DNA of 64,000 nt from Pseudobacillus wudalianchiensis (lineage in GTDB: Bacteria > Bacillota > Bacilli > Bacillales > Domibacillaceae): NCBI RefSeq assembly GCF_001685015.1, contig NZ_MAYT01000001.1:62001-126000 (forward strand). The letters are read 5' to 3'. The translations under genes were made by a program, and so were the position numbers. The notes beneath the pieces were generated by a model that worked only from the letters and a program-made list of their open reading frames with translations, ran no database searches and had not been told where the DNA came from. This document shows, piece by piece, positions 1 to 10,461 of this stretch (position 1 is its first letter; every line of letters starts with the position of its first letter).

Positions 1-2
1 AG

Positions 3-614
3 CCGCGTACTTCTCCTTATGATTTCCAAGGTCTTGGTTTAGAAGGATTGAAAATCTTAAAGAGAGTAGCAGATGAATACAATCTTGCCGTTGTCAGTGA
101 AATTGTCAACCCAGCTGATATTGAAGTAGCTTGCGAATACATTGATGTGATCCAAATCGGAGCCCGCAACATGCAGAATTTTGAATTGTTAAAAGCAGCT
201 GGAAGCGTGAAAAAACCAGTATTGCTGAAGCGTGGTCTTGCTGCTACGATTGAAGAATTCATTAATGCAGCTGAATACATCATTTCTCGTGGCAATGACC
301 AAATTATGCTTTGTGAGCGTGGTATCCGCACATACGAGCGTGCGACACGGAACACGCTTGATATCTCGGCGGTGCCAATCTTGAAGCAGGAAACTCACTT
401 GCCTGTTTTCGTAGATGTGACACATTCAACAGGACGTCGTGATTTATTGATTCCAACAGCAAAAGCAGCATTAGCTATTGGAGCAGATGGGGTAATGGCA
501 GAAGTTCATCCAGATCCGGCAGTAGCTCTTTCTGACTCTGCTCAGCAAATGAATTTGCAACAATTTGATGAATTTTATAAAGAAGTTCTTCAAAGTATTC
601 CTGTAAAAGCGTAA
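3..614 (+). CDS. aroA: DAHP synthase, 3' part (5' end outside window)
   Basis: C-terminal part of 3-deoxy-D-arabino-heptulosonate-7-phosphate synthase, which joins phosphoenolpyruvate and erythrose 4-phosphate at the entry to the shikimate pathway. The reading frame is open from base 3 and starts in [12 protein letters not shown], a conserved family segment. [21 protein letters not shown], the [17 protein letters not shown] region and the DVTHSTGRR and [13 protein letters not shown] motifs follow. In Bacillus this enzyme usually carries an N-terminal chorismate mutase domain; that part would lie before the window. A strong hairpin follows the stop, and ccpA comes next, as in B. subtilis. Family identification is secure; fusion of the mutase domain is inferred. 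Confidence 0.95.
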   Translation, partial: PRTSPYDFQGLGLEGLKILKRVADEYNLAVVSEIVNPADIEVACEYIDVIQIGARNMQNFELLKAAGSVKKPVLLKRGLAATIEEFINAAEYIISRGNDQIMLCERGIRTYERATRNTLDISAVPILKQETHLPVFVDVTHSTGRRDLLIPTAKAALAIGADGVMAEVHPDPAVALSDSAQQMNLQQFDEFYKEVLQSIPVKA

Positions 615-642
615 CTCCTGTGTATTCACAGGAGTTTTTTTT
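613..642 (+). terminator. Rho-independent terminator after aroA
   Basis: ACTCCTGTG and CACAGGAGT form a hairpin with a short loop, followed by eight T. It overlaps the aroA stop region and separates aroA from ccpA. Confidence 0.9.
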
Positions 643-686
643 GTTAAGATAGAGATAAAAGCTAATATGAAGGAGAAGATATAAAA

Positions 687-1682
687 ATGAATGTAACAAT
701 TTATGATGTAGCAAGGGAAGCGAGTGTCTCCATGGCTACGGTTTCCCGGGTGGTAAATGGAAACCCGAACGTAAAGCCAGCGACTCGAAAAAAAGTTCTA
801 GAAGTAATTGAGCGACTCGGATATCGCCCTAATGCGGTTGCTCGTGGACTAGCGAGTAAGAAAACAACAACAGTTGGTGTAATCATTCCGGATATTTCAA
901 ACATCTTCTATGCAGAGCTTGCTAGAGGAATTGAAGATATCGCTACAATGTATAAGTACAATATTATCTTAAGTAACTCTGATCAAAATAAGGATAAAGA
1001 GATCCGCTTAATTCACACGATGCTCGGTAAGCAAGTAGATGGACTCGTCTTTATGGGCAGCCGGATTACACAGGAGCATGTAGAAGAGTTCGAACGTTCT
1101 CCTGTTCCTGTTGTATTGGCAGGGTCCCTAGAGCCAACAGGAAAAATACCGTCCGTCAATATTGATTATCGAGAAGCAGCCGTTGATGTGGTGAACTCAC
1201 TAACAGAAAAAGGCCATAAACATGTTGCCTTTATTGATGGGCCGCTTGATGATACGATTAGCCAATATGTGTTAGAGGGCTACAAAGAAGGACTCGCTGC
1301 CGCTAACCTGCCGCTGACAGAGGAATTAGTGGTGGACGGTGATTACACGTATGAATCTGGAATAGAAGCTTGGCACAAGCTAGAAACGGCTTCTGTCAAA
1401 CCGACAGCCGTCTTCGCTAACGGAGATGAAATGGCACTTGGTGTTATCCATGGTGCCCAGGATAGCGGTGTGAAAATCCCTGAGGAGCTAGAAGTAATTA
1501 GCTTTGAAAGCACAAAGCTTGCTTTAATGGTTCGCCCGCAGCTAACGTCTGTTGTGCAGCCGTTGTACGATATTGGAGCAGTTGCCATGAGGCTCTTAAC
1601 AAAATATATGAATAAAGAAGAAGTAGAAAGTCCAATCGTTGTTCTGCCTCACCGCATTGAAACAAGAGGATCAACGAAATAA
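687..1682 (+). CDS. ccpA: Catabolite control protein A
   Basis: LacI/GalR-family global regulator of carbon catabolite control that binds cre sites together with HPr-Ser46-P. At 331 residues it has the usual CcpA length. The N-terminal helix-turn-helix reads [23 protein letters not shown], here split as [14 protein letters not shown] and ATVSRVVNG, and the hinge reads [14 protein letters not shown]. The periplasmic-binding-type core follows ([27 protein letters not shown]). The start is preceded by AAGGAGAAG at good distance. It lies between aroA and motPS as in B. subtilis. A plausible target, a cre-like site, lies in the acuABC upstream region at 6086-6099. Confidence 0.97.
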   Translation: MNVTIYDVAREASVSMATVSRVVNGNPNVKPATRKKVLEVIERLGYRPNAVARGLASKKTTTVGVIIPDISNIFYAELARGIEDIATMYKYNIILSNSDQNKDKEIRLIHTMLGKQVDGLVFMGSRITQEHVEEFERSPVPVVLAGSLEPTGKIPSVNIDYREAAVDVVNSLTEKGHKHVAFIDGPLDDTISQYVLEGYKEGLAAANLPLTEELVVDGDYTYESGIEAWHKLETASVKPTAVFANGDEMALGVIHGAQDSGVKIPEELEVISFESTKLALMVRPQLTSVVQPLYDIGAVAMRLLTKYMNKEEVESPIVVLPHRIETRGSTK

Positions 1683-1719
1683 GAATTTTTTCAATAACAG
1701 TTTCTGTTAAAGAGAAAGA

Positions 1720-1779
1720 GTTGGTTTTTCACTAGTTGATGGTGGTGGAAAGCGTCCGCCTGCAGTGAAAATCACCAAC
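1720..1779. repeat. Imperfect inverted repeat between ccpA and motP
   Basis: GTTGGTTTTTCACT at 1720-1733 pairs imperfectly with AGTGAAAATCACCAAC at 1764-1779. The interior GGAAAGCGTCCGCCTGCAGT resembles the right end of a dispersed intergenic repeat common in Bacillaceae genomes. There is no convincing T-run, so this is better read as a repeat remnant than as the ccpA terminator, and read-through from ccpA into motPS remains possible. Confidence 0.55.
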
Positions 1780-1833
1780 TAACTATAAATAGAGAGAGAA
1801 AATGCAGTTGTAATAGGGGATAGGGGAGAACCA

Positions 1834-2643
1834 ATGAAAAAATTTGATGCATTGACACCAATTGGCATCCTTCTGGGGATTACCTTACTAGCATTTGCCG
1901 TTTTAACGAGCGGGGGCTTAAGCAGCTTTACGTCATTTATTCATTTGCCATCGATTTTAATCGTTCTTGGCGGACTTACTGCTGGTTTGTTAATTAACTT
2001 TCCATTGAGTGAAATAAAGCATCTGTTTACCGTTGCAAAACAAGCGTTTCGTGAAGAAGAGCTCGATTTAGAAGCACTCATTCAACGATTTGTAGAACTG
2101 TCTGAGAAAGCTCGTCGTGAAGGGCTGTTAACACTTGAAAAAGAATTGGAACAAGAAGAGAATCCCTTTTTGAGAAAAGGCATGTTGCTGGCGATTGACG
2201 GCATCGAGCAGGATATGCTCGTAGATATTATGAACGCTGAAATTCTTGCTTTAGAAGAACGCCATCGAAAGAAAAGAAGTATGCTGGAAAAAGCCGGGGA
2301 TTATGCACCGGCCTGGGGAATGATCGGTACCTTAATTGGGCTCGTGCTTATGTTGAAAAACTTGGACGATCCTACTTCCCTCGGTCCTAATATGGCCGTA
2401 GCTTTGATCACCACACTTTATGGTTCATTGCTTGCTAATCTTGTTTTTTTACCGATGGCTGCAAAGCTGGAACTAAGAACGGAAAAAGAAGTATTCTTCC
2501 GTGAAATCATTATCGAAGGAGTCGTAGGTGTACAATCGGGGCAAAATCCTAAGATTCTTCAAGAGAAATTGCAGGCGTTTTTAGCCGGCAGTGAAGGAAA
2601 AATAGTGAGCGCGTTGACTGCGGGTGAGGCGGCAGAGCTATGA
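1834..2643 (+). CDS. motP: Flagellar stator protein MotP (MotA-type)
   Basis: Membrane stator subunit that, with MotS, couples ion flow (sodium in B. subtilis MotPS) to flagellar rotation. At 269 residues it has four hydrophobic segments: LTPIGILLGITLLAFAVL near the start, FIHLPSILIVLGGLTAGLL, and the pair PAWGMIGTLIGLVLML and VALITTLYGSLLANLVFLP. The cytoplasmic loop between segments 2 and 3 is highly charged, as in MotA. The start follows GGGATAGGGGAGAA. The stop overlaps the motS start by four bases (ATGA), indicating translational coupling. Assignment to MotP rather than proton-type MotA rests on ccpA synteny and sequence type. Confidence 0.93.
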   Translation: MKKFDALTPIGILLGITLLAFAVLTSGGLSSFTSFIHLPSILIVLGGLTAGLLINFPLSEIKHLFTVAKQAFREEELDLEALIQRFVELSEKARREGLLTLEKELEQEENPFLRKGMLLAIDGIEQDMLVDIMNAEILALEERHRKKRSMLEKAGDYAPAWGMIGTLIGLVLMLKNLDDPTSLGPNMAVALITTLYGSLLANLVFLPMAAKLELRTEKEVFFREIIIEGVVGVQSGQNPKILQEKLQAFLAGSEGKIVSALTAGEAAEL

Positions 2644-3362
2644 TTAGTCGTCGCCGTCCCTCCCGCAAACCACCGGAGCAAAAAGGGGCCCCAAAATGGA
2701 TGGTGACGTTTTCTGACCTTGTCACACTCGTCTTAGTATTTTTTATCTTACTCTTCTCTATGTCGCAAATTGATATGATTAAATTTAAATCAATTGCTCA
2801 GTCGTTTAATGAGCAAGCTATCTTTCAAACAAATGATTCGATTGTGCCGGGAGAATATCCATCTGAAGAGATGAATAAGAAAGAAGCCGATCTCAATGAA
2901 CAATCCCTTGATAAGCTTGCAAGAGAAGTGAAGAAATACTTAAAGGAGAACGGACTTGAAGACACGGCTGCAGCGATTAGAAATGAACAGGGAGTTGTAC
3001 TTGTCCTGCAGGAGCAAGTTGTTTTCGGCACAGGAGACGCCGTTATTTTGCAGGAGGCTTATCCGTTTCTCGAGAAAACAGGGAAGCTTCTAAAGAACAT
3101 CCCTAATCTTGTAAAAGTAGAAGGACATACAGATAATCGGCCGATTAAAAACTCGATCTATCCATCTAACTGGGAGCTTTCGAGCGCGCGGGCAAGCAGT
3201 GTTATTCGATTTTTTATTGATAATAATGGTCTTGATTCTGAACGGTTCATCGCTGTCGGCTACGGGGATACACGGCCGCTCGTTCCTAATACGAACGAAG
3301 AAAATATGCAAAAAAATCGCCGGGTACAGATCGTCATCTCTGATCCAACTTATAAAGAATGA
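2640..3362 (+). CDS. motS: Flagellar stator protein MotS (MotB-type)
   Basis: Partner of MotP. It has a short basic cytoplasmic N-terminus (SRRRPSRKPP) and a single membrane helix containing the ion-binding aspartate, D26 in WMVTFSDLVTLVLVFF. A periplasmic linker and a C-terminal OmpA-like peptidoglycan-binding domain follow (VEGHTDNRPIKN, SNWELSSARASSVIRFF, NRRVQIVI). At 240 residues it is family length. It starts inside the motP stop codon. A bidirectional hairpin ends the unit. Confidence 0.93.
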   Translation: MISRRRPSRKPPEQKGAPKWMVTFSDLVTLVLVFFILLFSMSQIDMIKFKSIAQSFNEQAIFQTNDSIVPGEYPSEEMNKKEADLNEQSLDKLAREVKKYLKENGLEDTAAAIRNEQGVVLVLQEQVVFGTGDAVILQEAYPFLEKTGKLLKNIPNLVKVEGHTDNRPIKNSIYPSNWELSSARASSVIRFFIDNNGLDSERFIAVGYGDTRPLVPNTNEENMQKNRRVQIVISDPTYKE

Positions 3363-3390
3363 ACGAATGACACTAGCCTATCATCAGCAA

Positions 3391-3425
3391 ACAAAAACGC
3401 TTGAATCGGTTCAAGCGTTTTTGTT
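3391..3425. terminator. Hairpin after motPS
   Basis: AAAAACGCTTGAA and TTCAAGCGTTTTTG form a near-perfect stem with A- and T-runs on both sides. It can terminate motPS and also transcripts arriving from the convergent acuC. Confidence 0.85.
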
Positions 3426-3577
3426 GTTTTTAAATAGACGGGTTGAGTTTTTATTCCATAGATCCCAGCATCAGTGATAGCCAAAAGTAAAAGACCAAAT
3501 CGACGGATGAGTGAGTTTTGGCATTTCTCCTATCCGCTCCCCGATTCACTATAAGAAGACATAGCTGAGGATGATGC

Positions 3578-4738
3578 TTATTTTTTGTGCTGGCGAAGCG
3601 GATAAAGCATTTTTTCCAAGGTTAGCCGATTTTTCTCCTCAATTTCTGGTTTGCGAGGAATAGCAGGATAGGCGCCTGGAGGATCGTTCCACTCAGCAGG
3701 AAGCTGTACCGGTGATTTAGGCTGCCATTGTTCAAGCCACGCTTTTGGCAGGGGGCCTGATACATCTGAGTGTCTAGTCATCGCTAGCCAAATATATGCC
3801 CAGGCCCGTGGAACGACCCGCCATATGTCGTAGCCGCCTCCGCCGACAGCGATCCAGCGTCCGTCACAATATTGATGAGCGACTTGATGAGCAACTTCCG
3901 GGATACGCTTATAAATGTTCATGGAGGCCGATAAATGGGTAAGCGGGTCATAGAAGTGAGCATCCGCTCCATTTTGCGTTAAGATGACATCGGGTTTAAA
4001 AAAGTCGGCTACTTCCCATATAGAGGTTTCATAAGCCTCAAGCCATGATTCATCTTCCGTAAACGCATCTAAGGGGAGATTAAAAGAAAAACCATAGCCC
4101 TTGCCTTGTCCGCGTTCATTTACATTTCCCGTTCCTGGAAACAAGTAACGGCCAGTTTCATGGATAGATAGTGTGCACACATCGGGATCGTCGTAAAAAG
4201 ACCATTGGACGCCGTCGCCATGATGAGCATCCGTATCAATGTATAAAACACGGGCCTGGTACTTTTCCTGCAAATATTTAATGGCGACGGAACTGTCATT
4301 GTAGATGCAAAAACCCGATGCTTTCCCCCGGAAACCGTGATGGAGCCCACCTCCTAAATGCAGGGCATGAGCAGCTTTTTCTTGCATGACCCAATCGGCA
4401 GCTGTTAAGGTGCCCCCGACAAGAAGGGCGCTTGCTTCATGCATGCCCTCAAACATTGGTGTATCTTCTGTCCCTAAGCCATATCCTTCCGCTATATCAA
4501 GAGACAGCTCGCCGCTGCCGGCTTTTTGAACAGCCTCTACGTAGGCAGCATCATGGATAAGCTGTAATTCTTCTTTTGTTGCGCTACGGGGAGGAACGAT
4601 ATCACTTTCTTGAATTTTATCTATTTTTCTTAGCAAGTCGAGAGTTAAGGTAAGCCGGAATTGATTAAAGGGATGATTTTCGGAAAATTTGTAGGAAAGC
4701 AGCTGATCCGAATAAACGAATACTGCTTCTTTTTTCAT
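3578..4738 (-). CDS. acuC: Histone-deacetylase-like protein AcuC
   Basis: Zinc-dependent deacetylase of the arginase/HDAC fold. In B. subtilis it deacetylates and reactivates acetyl-CoA synthetase. Metal and active-site motifs are visible: ALHLGGGLHHGF, YIDTDAHHGDGVQWSF, LTQNGADAH and AVGGGGYD. The start is taken at MKKEAVFVYS, whose ATG overlaps the acuB TGA (ATGA), giving 386 residues as expected. An upstream in-frame ATG lies inside acuB. It is the last gene of acuABC, next to its substrate gene acsA. Confidence 0.95.
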   Translation of the reverse strand: MKKEAVFVYSDQLLSYKFSENHPFNQFRLTLTLDLLRKIDKIQESDIVPPRSATKEELQLIHDAAYVEAVQKAGSGELSLDIAEGYGLGTEDTPMFEGMHEASALLVGGTLTAADWVMQEKAAHALHLGGGLHHGFRGKASGFCIYNDSSVAIKYLQEKYQARVLYIDTDAHHGDGVQWSFYDDPDVCTLSIHETGRYLFPGTGNVNERGQGKGYGFSFNLPLDAFTEDESWLEAYETSIWEVADFFKPDVILTQNGADAHFYDPLTHLSASMNIYKRIPEVAHQVAHQYCDGRWIAVGGGGYDIWRVVPRAWAYIWLAMTRHSDVSGPLPKAWLEQWQPKSPVQLPAEWNDPPGAYPAIPRKPEIEEKNRLTLEKMLYPLRQHKK

Positions 4739-5382
4739 GAAGACATGCCCGGCATATTTGGCCATAGCACATCGTGCCCTTCCTTCTTTAAATCGTCAAT
4801 TACACCAATTGGATTCATCATTCGTACACGGAATACGACAATTTTCGAATTCTCATCTTCTTTATCCGGATACACCAATACGCTATGAATATTTGCCCGC
4901 CGCTTATTAAGAATGCTTACTACATCAAACAGTTCGCCAGGTTTATTAGGCAGCTTAATTTCGATACGGGAGCCAGGTTGATTGGCGCCGGTCAGCTCAA
5001 CAAACGTATGGAGCACGTCTGTTTCTGTTACAATGCCGACAATTTCTCCTCCTTGAACAATCGGCATGCAGCCAATATTATATTCATAGAAGACGGCAGC
5101 AATATCTTCCACAAAATCAAGCGGATGGCCGGTCACAACATCTCTTTGCATAATTAAAGAGAGTGGTTTATTTAGCTCTTCTTCACTTAAATCCTTTTTT
5201 AAAATAGACGGTGTGGAGTCTTTCACATCACGATCCGTTACAATGCCGACGAGTGCCCCTTTTTCGTCTACAATTGGCACATGACGGATCTTTTTGTCCC
5301 TGAATAATTGCAGCGCTGTACCAATCTTATCGTCCGGAGACAATGTATAGACTGTCTGCTGCATAATTTGTTCGACTATCAT
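4735..5382 (-). CDS. acuB: CBS-ACT domain protein AcuB
   Basis: Second gene of acuABC, 215 residues. Two CBS domains (HVPIVDEKGALVGIVTDRDV and GCMPIVQGGEIVGIVTETDV) are followed by a C-terminal ACT-like domain (RIEIKLPNKPGELFDVV). CBS pairs usually sense adenine nucleotides; the biochemical role of AcuB is not established. The start is preceded by AAGGGGGATGG. It is coupled to acuC by a four-base overlap and lies 17 bp after acuA. Confidence 0.95.
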   Translation of the reverse strand: MIVEQIMQQTVYTLSPDDKIGTALQLFRDKKIRHVPIVDEKGALVGIVTDRDVKDSTPSILKKDLSEEELNKPLSLIMQRDVVTGHPLDFVEDIAAVFYEYNIGCMPIVQGGEIVGIVTETDVLHTFVELTGANQPGSRIEIKLPNKPGELFDVVSILNKRRANIHSVLVYPDKEDENSKIVVFRVRMMNPIGVIDDLKKEGHDVLWPNMPGMSS

Positions 5383-5399
5383 TTATCCATCCCCCTTGG

Positions 5400-6032
5400 T
5401 TAATACATAAAGCGATTCATGAAGCGAACTTGATCAAACCGCTCTATTGCCGTTTGATCCACATATTTCCCGATCCGTACCATTAAGCAATTTGCAGGAT
5501 GTGAACTGATTTCAGGATCATCTGTTGCATACCATACCAAGCCGCCGGCATTCATCATTTTTTCCATTATTTTTCTATACTCCCAAACATTCAATCCAGT
5601 CCCTTTCAGATCCCAGTGCCAATAGTATTCGGTTGTAATAATAATGTAGTGCTCCATCATTTCATCAAGCATCGACAGCTGAATCATATTTTTGCCGAGC
5701 TGCGCACCGCGGTAAGGAGGAGCAACCTCGACCGCTCCTAGTTCAATCAAGTTATCAAGGTTAGCTTCTGACCATCTTTCCAGCGGATCAGGATAGAGGT
5801 AGGTTACATAACCGACAATAACGTCACCATTGCGGGCAATTATAATACGTCCTTCCGGAAGGTTAGCAATTTCTATAAGCGCCTGATGCTGCTGTTTAGG
5901 CTGGCGAAAAGCAATCAGCCCTTCATGAAAGGTCATAGCAGCTAATGCTTCTGCAGAAACTGGTCCTTCAATCATGATTTTGCCCTCTGCCATGGTTACT
6001 TCTTGTGAATGATACTCTTTTCTGTGCTTCAT
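5400..6032 (-). CDS. acuA: Protein acetyltransferase AcuA
   Basis: GNAT-family acetyltransferase that in B. subtilis acetylates the active-site lysine of AcsA and switches it off. The CoA-binding region reads VAPPYRGAQLGKNMIQLSML. Start taken at MKHRKEYHS, with GGCGGTGA just upstream, giving 210 residues, the B. subtilis length. A longer in-frame reading upstream would run through the promoter and is rejected. First gene of acuABC, divergent from acsA. Confidence 0.95.
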   Translation of the reverse strand: MKHRKEYHSQEVTMAEGKIMIEGPVSAEALAAMTFHEGLIAFRQPKQQHQALIEIANLPEGRIIIARNGDVIVGYVTYLYPDPLERWSEANLDNLIELGAVEVAPPYRGAQLGKNMIQLSMLDEMMEHYIIITTEYYWHWDLKGTGLNVWEYRKIMEKMMNAGGLVWYATDDPEISSHPANCLMVRIGKYVDQTAIERFDQVRFMNRFMY

Positions 6033-6063
6033 CAAGTCACCGCCTTCATCATTCCATACCTGT

Positions 6064-6099
6064 ATTATACCTGGTTTTACCTTTTGTAAAGCGTTTTCA
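6064..6099 (-). promoter_or_regulatory. acuABC promoter with cre-like CcpA site
   Basis: Read on the minus strand, TATAAT (6064-6069) lies 15 bp from TTTACA (6085-6090). The upstream part is covered by TGAAAACGCTTTAC (6086-6099), which matches the cre consensus except at the last two bases and nearly equals the acu cre reported in B. subtilis. This places CcpA binding over the -35 region. The spacer is short, so the exact -35 hexamer is uncertain. Confidence 0.7.
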
Positions 6100-6169
6100 C
6101 TAAATTTTCGTAATTGTCTGCTCTTAAAATGACGAATAGTAGATAAATAGATAACTTTTTGTTTCAAAA

Positions 6170-6198
6170 TTGTGAAAAATGGAAAATTGAGATATAAT
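6170..6198 (+). promoter_or_regulatory. acsA promoter
   Basis: TTGTGA and TATAAT are separated by 17 bp, about 35 bp before the acsA start codon. It diverges from the acuA promoter. Confidence 0.75.
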
Positions 6199-6233
6199 GG
6201 TGGTGTATTCTTACATAGGGGGGAAACGGTCTT

Positions 6234-7952
6234 ATGAAATTGGAAACTCTAACGGTGCAAGAAGGAAATTATAATTTAAAAGATTACGATGAGTTGTATG
6301 CTTCGTTCGATTGGAAAGAGGCTGAGGATAAATTTTCTTGGTCTGAAACTGGGAAGATCAATATCGCTTACGAGGCAATTGATCGTCATGCAGAGTCCAA
6401 TCTTAAAGAGAAAGTCGCGCTCTATTACAGAGATGCTGACAGGAATGAAAAGTATACGTTCGCGGAAATGAAAGAATATACGAACAAGGCAGCTAATGTA
6501 TTGAAGACAGCAGGTGGAGTGGAAAAGGGAGATCGTGTTTTCGTATTTATGCCGCGTTCACCAGAGTTATATTTCACTGTACTTGGTACAATCAAAGCCG
6601 GAGCCATTGTTGGCCCGCTCTTTGAAGCTTTCATGGAAGGAGCCGTTCGTGACCGTTTAGAAGACAGCAGTGCGAAAGTGCTCGTAACCACCCCTGAACT
6701 GCTTGACCGTGTGCCTGTTAATGATTTACCCGATTTAGAAAAGATTTTTGTCGTCGGCGATAACGTACCGGCTGGTGAAAAATATATAGATTTTAATGAA
6801 AAAATGAAAGAAGCCGATGCTTCGTTTGATATTGAATGGATGGATTTAGATGACGGCATGATCCTTCATTACACATCTGGATCAACAGGCAAACCGAAAG
6901 GGGTTCTGCACGTTCACCGAGCGATGGTTCAGCAATACATGACAGCTAAATGGGTGTTAGACCTGCAGGAAGATGATATTTATTGGTGCACAGCTGATCC
7001 GGGCTGGGTAACAGGGACATCTTACGGGATTTTCGGTCCGTGGCTGACAGGAACAACAAATGTCATTGTGGGAGGCCGCTTTAAGCCGGAAACTTGGTAT
7101 CAAACAATCGAAGATTACAAGATTACCGTTTGGTACAGTGCTCCAACTGCGTTTCGTATGCTGATGGGAGCTGGGGATGAGATAGTAAAGAAATTTGATT
7201 TAAGCTCCCTTCGTCATATTGTCAGTGTGGGAGAACCGCTTAATCCGGAAGTGATCCGCTGGGGTGCGAAAGTATTTAACCGCCGCATTCATGATACATG
7301 GTGGATGACAGAAACCGGTGCCCTTGTGATTTGTAACTACCCGTCTATGGACATTCGCCCAGGCTCTATGGGCAAGCCAGTCCCAGGAGTGAAGGCAGCT
7401 ATTGTAGATGATCACGGAAACGAGCTTCCTCCAAATCGGATGGGCAATCTCGCTATTAAAAAAGGCTGGCCGTCTATGATGGTGGCGATTTGGAACAATC
7501 CAGAAAAATATGAATCTTACTTTATGCCAGGGGATTGGTACGTATCTGGAGACTCTGCTTATATGGATGAAGATGGCTACTTCTGGTTCCAAGGCCGCGT
7601 AGATGATGTCATTATGACAGCAGGCGAACGGGTAGGTCCGTTTGAGGTTGAGAGTAAGTTAATTGAACATCCGGCTATTACAGAAGCGGGCGTTATTGGC
7701 AAGCCGGACCCTGTTCGCGGAGAAATTATTAAGGCATTTGTTGCTCTCCAGGAAGGTTATGAACCAACGGATGAATTAAAAGAAGAAATCCGCCAGTTTG
7801 TAAAAACAGGACTAGCTGCTCATGCTGCGCCTCGTGAAATTGAATTCCGTGACAAACTGCCAAAGACACGCAGTGGAAAAATCATGCGCCGCGTTCTAAA
7901 AGCGTGGGAGCTTGATCTTCCTACAGGTGACTTGTCTACAATGGAGGATTAA
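6234..7952 (+). CDS. acsA: Acetyl-CoA synthetase
   Basis: AMP-forming ligase making acetyl-CoA from acetate, ATP and CoA, 572 residues as in B. subtilis AcsA. The P-loop-like core YTSGSTGKPKGVLHVH is present, with TWWMTETGALVICNYP, YVSGDSAYMDEDGYFWFQGR and the C-terminal PKTRSGKIMRR. The last of these contains the lysine that is acetylated in this family. RBS AGGGGGGAAACGG. Its neighbours acuA and acuC encode the enzymes expected to acetylate and deacetylate that lysine. A hairpin terminator follows. Confidence 0.97.
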   Translation: MKLETLTVQEGNYNLKDYDELYASFDWKEAEDKFSWSETGKINIAYEAIDRHAESNLKEKVALYYRDADRNEKYTFAEMKEYTNKAANVLKTAGGVEKGDRVFVFMPRSPELYFTVLGTIKAGAIVGPLFEAFMEGAVRDRLEDSSAKVLVTTPELLDRVPVNDLPDLEKIFVVGDNVPAGEKYIDFNEKMKEADASFDIEWMDLDDGMILHYTSGSTGKPKGVLHVHRAMVQQYMTAKWVLDLQEDDIYWCTADPGWVTGTSYGIFGPWLTGTTNVIVGGRFKPETWYQTIEDYKITVWYSAPTAFRMLMGAGDEIVKKFDLSSLRHIVSVGEPLNPEVIRWGAKVFNRRIHDTWWMTETGALVICNYPSMDIRPGSMGKPVPGVKAAIVDDHGNELPPNRMGNLAIKKGWPSMMVAIWNNPEKYESYFMPGDWYVSGDSAYMDEDGYFWFQGRVDDVIMTAGERVGPFEVESKLIEHPAITEAGVIGKPDPVRGEIIKAFVALQEGYEPTDELKEEIRQFVKTGLAAHAAPREIEFRDKLPKTRSGKIMRRVLKAWELDLPTGDLSTMED

Positions 7953-7968
7953 TAATCGTCAACGATAT

Positions 7969-8012
7969 CGGCTTTGAAACGATTCATTAAACGTTTCAAA
8001 GCCGATTTTTTT
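7969..8012 (+). terminator. Terminator after acsA
   Basis: CGGCTTTGAAACG and CGTTTCAAAGCCG form a perfect 13-bp stem followed by a run of T. Confidence 0.92.
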
Positions 8013-8089
8013 TTGAAAACAGGTTTGACTTTTTTAGATGGCTTTGTTTAAATAGAACCTATACATTTACATACGCAAGCTATGAAAGG

Positions 8090-9604
<1,515 letters not shown>

Positions 9605-9609
9605 GTAAA

Positions 9610-9650
9610 AAAGAGGAAGTTCCAACTAGTGAGGGAACTTCCTCTTTCTT
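9610..9650 (+). terminator. Terminator after tyrS
   Basis: AAGAGGAAGTTCC and GGAACTTCCTCTT form a strong stem with flanking A and T runs. Confidence 0.92.
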
Positions 9651-9762
9651 ATTAACGAGAGTAAAATAAAGTAAGCAGGAGAACTATATAATACAAAGGC
9701 AGTTCCTCTTTTAGTGAAGTTGTCATTTTGCACTTATATCTTTTAAAAAATTAAAACTCTCT

Positions 9763-9791
9763 TTACATACATTAGGGGGGTATTGTATATT
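9763..9791 (+). promoter_or_regulatory. csoR-copZ promoter with CsoR operator
   Basis: TTTACA (9763-9768) and TATATT (9786-9791) are 17 bp apart. Between and across them lies ATACATTAGGGGGGTATTGTAT (positions 9767-9788), which has the pseudo-palindromic AT-arm, G-tract form of CsoR operators. CsoR bound here would block polymerase; copper would release it. The same arrangement occurs before copA. Confidence 0.82.
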
Positions 9792-9811
9792 AATGGTGAG
9801 GAGGTCATCCT

Positions 9812-10150
9812 ATGAATAATGAAAACGAAGAGTTGATAGAAACTGAGCATTGTGGTTCCGTTAGTTCTGACCGAAAGAGCCACCATTCTGACAAGGTCAA
9901 GAAGAACTTAACAACTCGTTTAAATCGAATTGAAGGGCAAATCCGGGGGATTAAAGGTTTAATTGAAAAAGATACGTATTGTGATGATGTAATCACGCAA
10001 ATCGCAGCTACGCAGTCAGCCCTCAATAGCGTAGCAAAAATTCTTTTAGAAGGGCATATGAAAAGTTGTGTTCTCGAAAGAATTCAAGAAGGCGACCTTG
10101 AAGTTCTCGATGAAGTATTAGTAACAGTACAAAAGTTAATGAAAAAATAA
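9812..10150 (+). CDS. csoR: Copper-sensing repressor CsoR
   Basis: Cu(I)-responsive repressor of the CsoR/RcnR family, 112 residues. The copper ligands are present as C57 (DTYC), H82 and C86 (GHMKSC). The core LTTRLNRIEGQIRGIKGLIE is the family's signature helix. The N-terminus is about 30 residues long with extra His and Cys (EHCGS, SHHSDK) not needed for the known site. Strong RBS GGTGAGGAGG. It is co-transcribed with copZ, 16 bp downstream, and probably controls both its own promoter and that of copA. Confidence 0.95.
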   Translation: MNNENEELIETEHCGSVSSDRKSHHSDKVKKNLTTRLNRIEGQIRGIKGLIEKDTYCDDVITQIAATQSALNSVAKILLEGHMKSCVLERIQEGDLEVLDEVLVTVQKLMKK

Positions 10151-10166
10151 TATCGGAGGGAATCAC

Positions 10167-10373
10167 ATGAAGACAATCACATTAAAAGTAAGCGGAATGT
10201 CATGCGGTCATTGTGTTAAAGCGGTTGAAGGAAGCGTTGGTGAATTACCAGGAGTTGATAGCGTAAAAGTCGCATTAGAAAATGGGGAAGTGCAAGTGCA
10301 ATATGACGCAGACAAAGTAAGCTTAGATAAAATTAAAGAGACGATTGACGATCAAGGATATGACGTTGAATAA
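10167..10373 (+). CDS. copZ: Copper chaperone CopZ
   Basis: Small cytosolic heavy-metal-associated (HMA) protein of 68 residues that carries Cu(I) to CopA. The metal-binding motif is GMSCGHC with C13 and C16. The beta-alpha-beta pattern is complete to the C-terminal DDQGYDVE. RBS ATCGGAGGG. It lies downstream of csoR and is followed directly by a terminator, so copA is a separate transcription unit. Confidence 0.96.
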   Translation: MKTITLKVSGMSCGHCVKAVEGSVGELPGVDSVKVALENGEVQVQYDADKVSLDKIKETIDDQGYDVE

Positions 10374-10407
10374 AAGAATGGATGTGCTAAGCACATCCAT
10401 TCTTTTT
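10373..10407 (+). terminator. Terminator after copZ
   Basis: AAAGAATGGATGTGC and GCACATCCATTCTTT form a perfect stem around a three-base loop, then more T. Confidence 0.93.
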
Positions 10408-10461
10408 GTAGAGGTCCCAACTGTAGAGGCAAAAGTATATTTAAAAAGCACCTCAATATGA

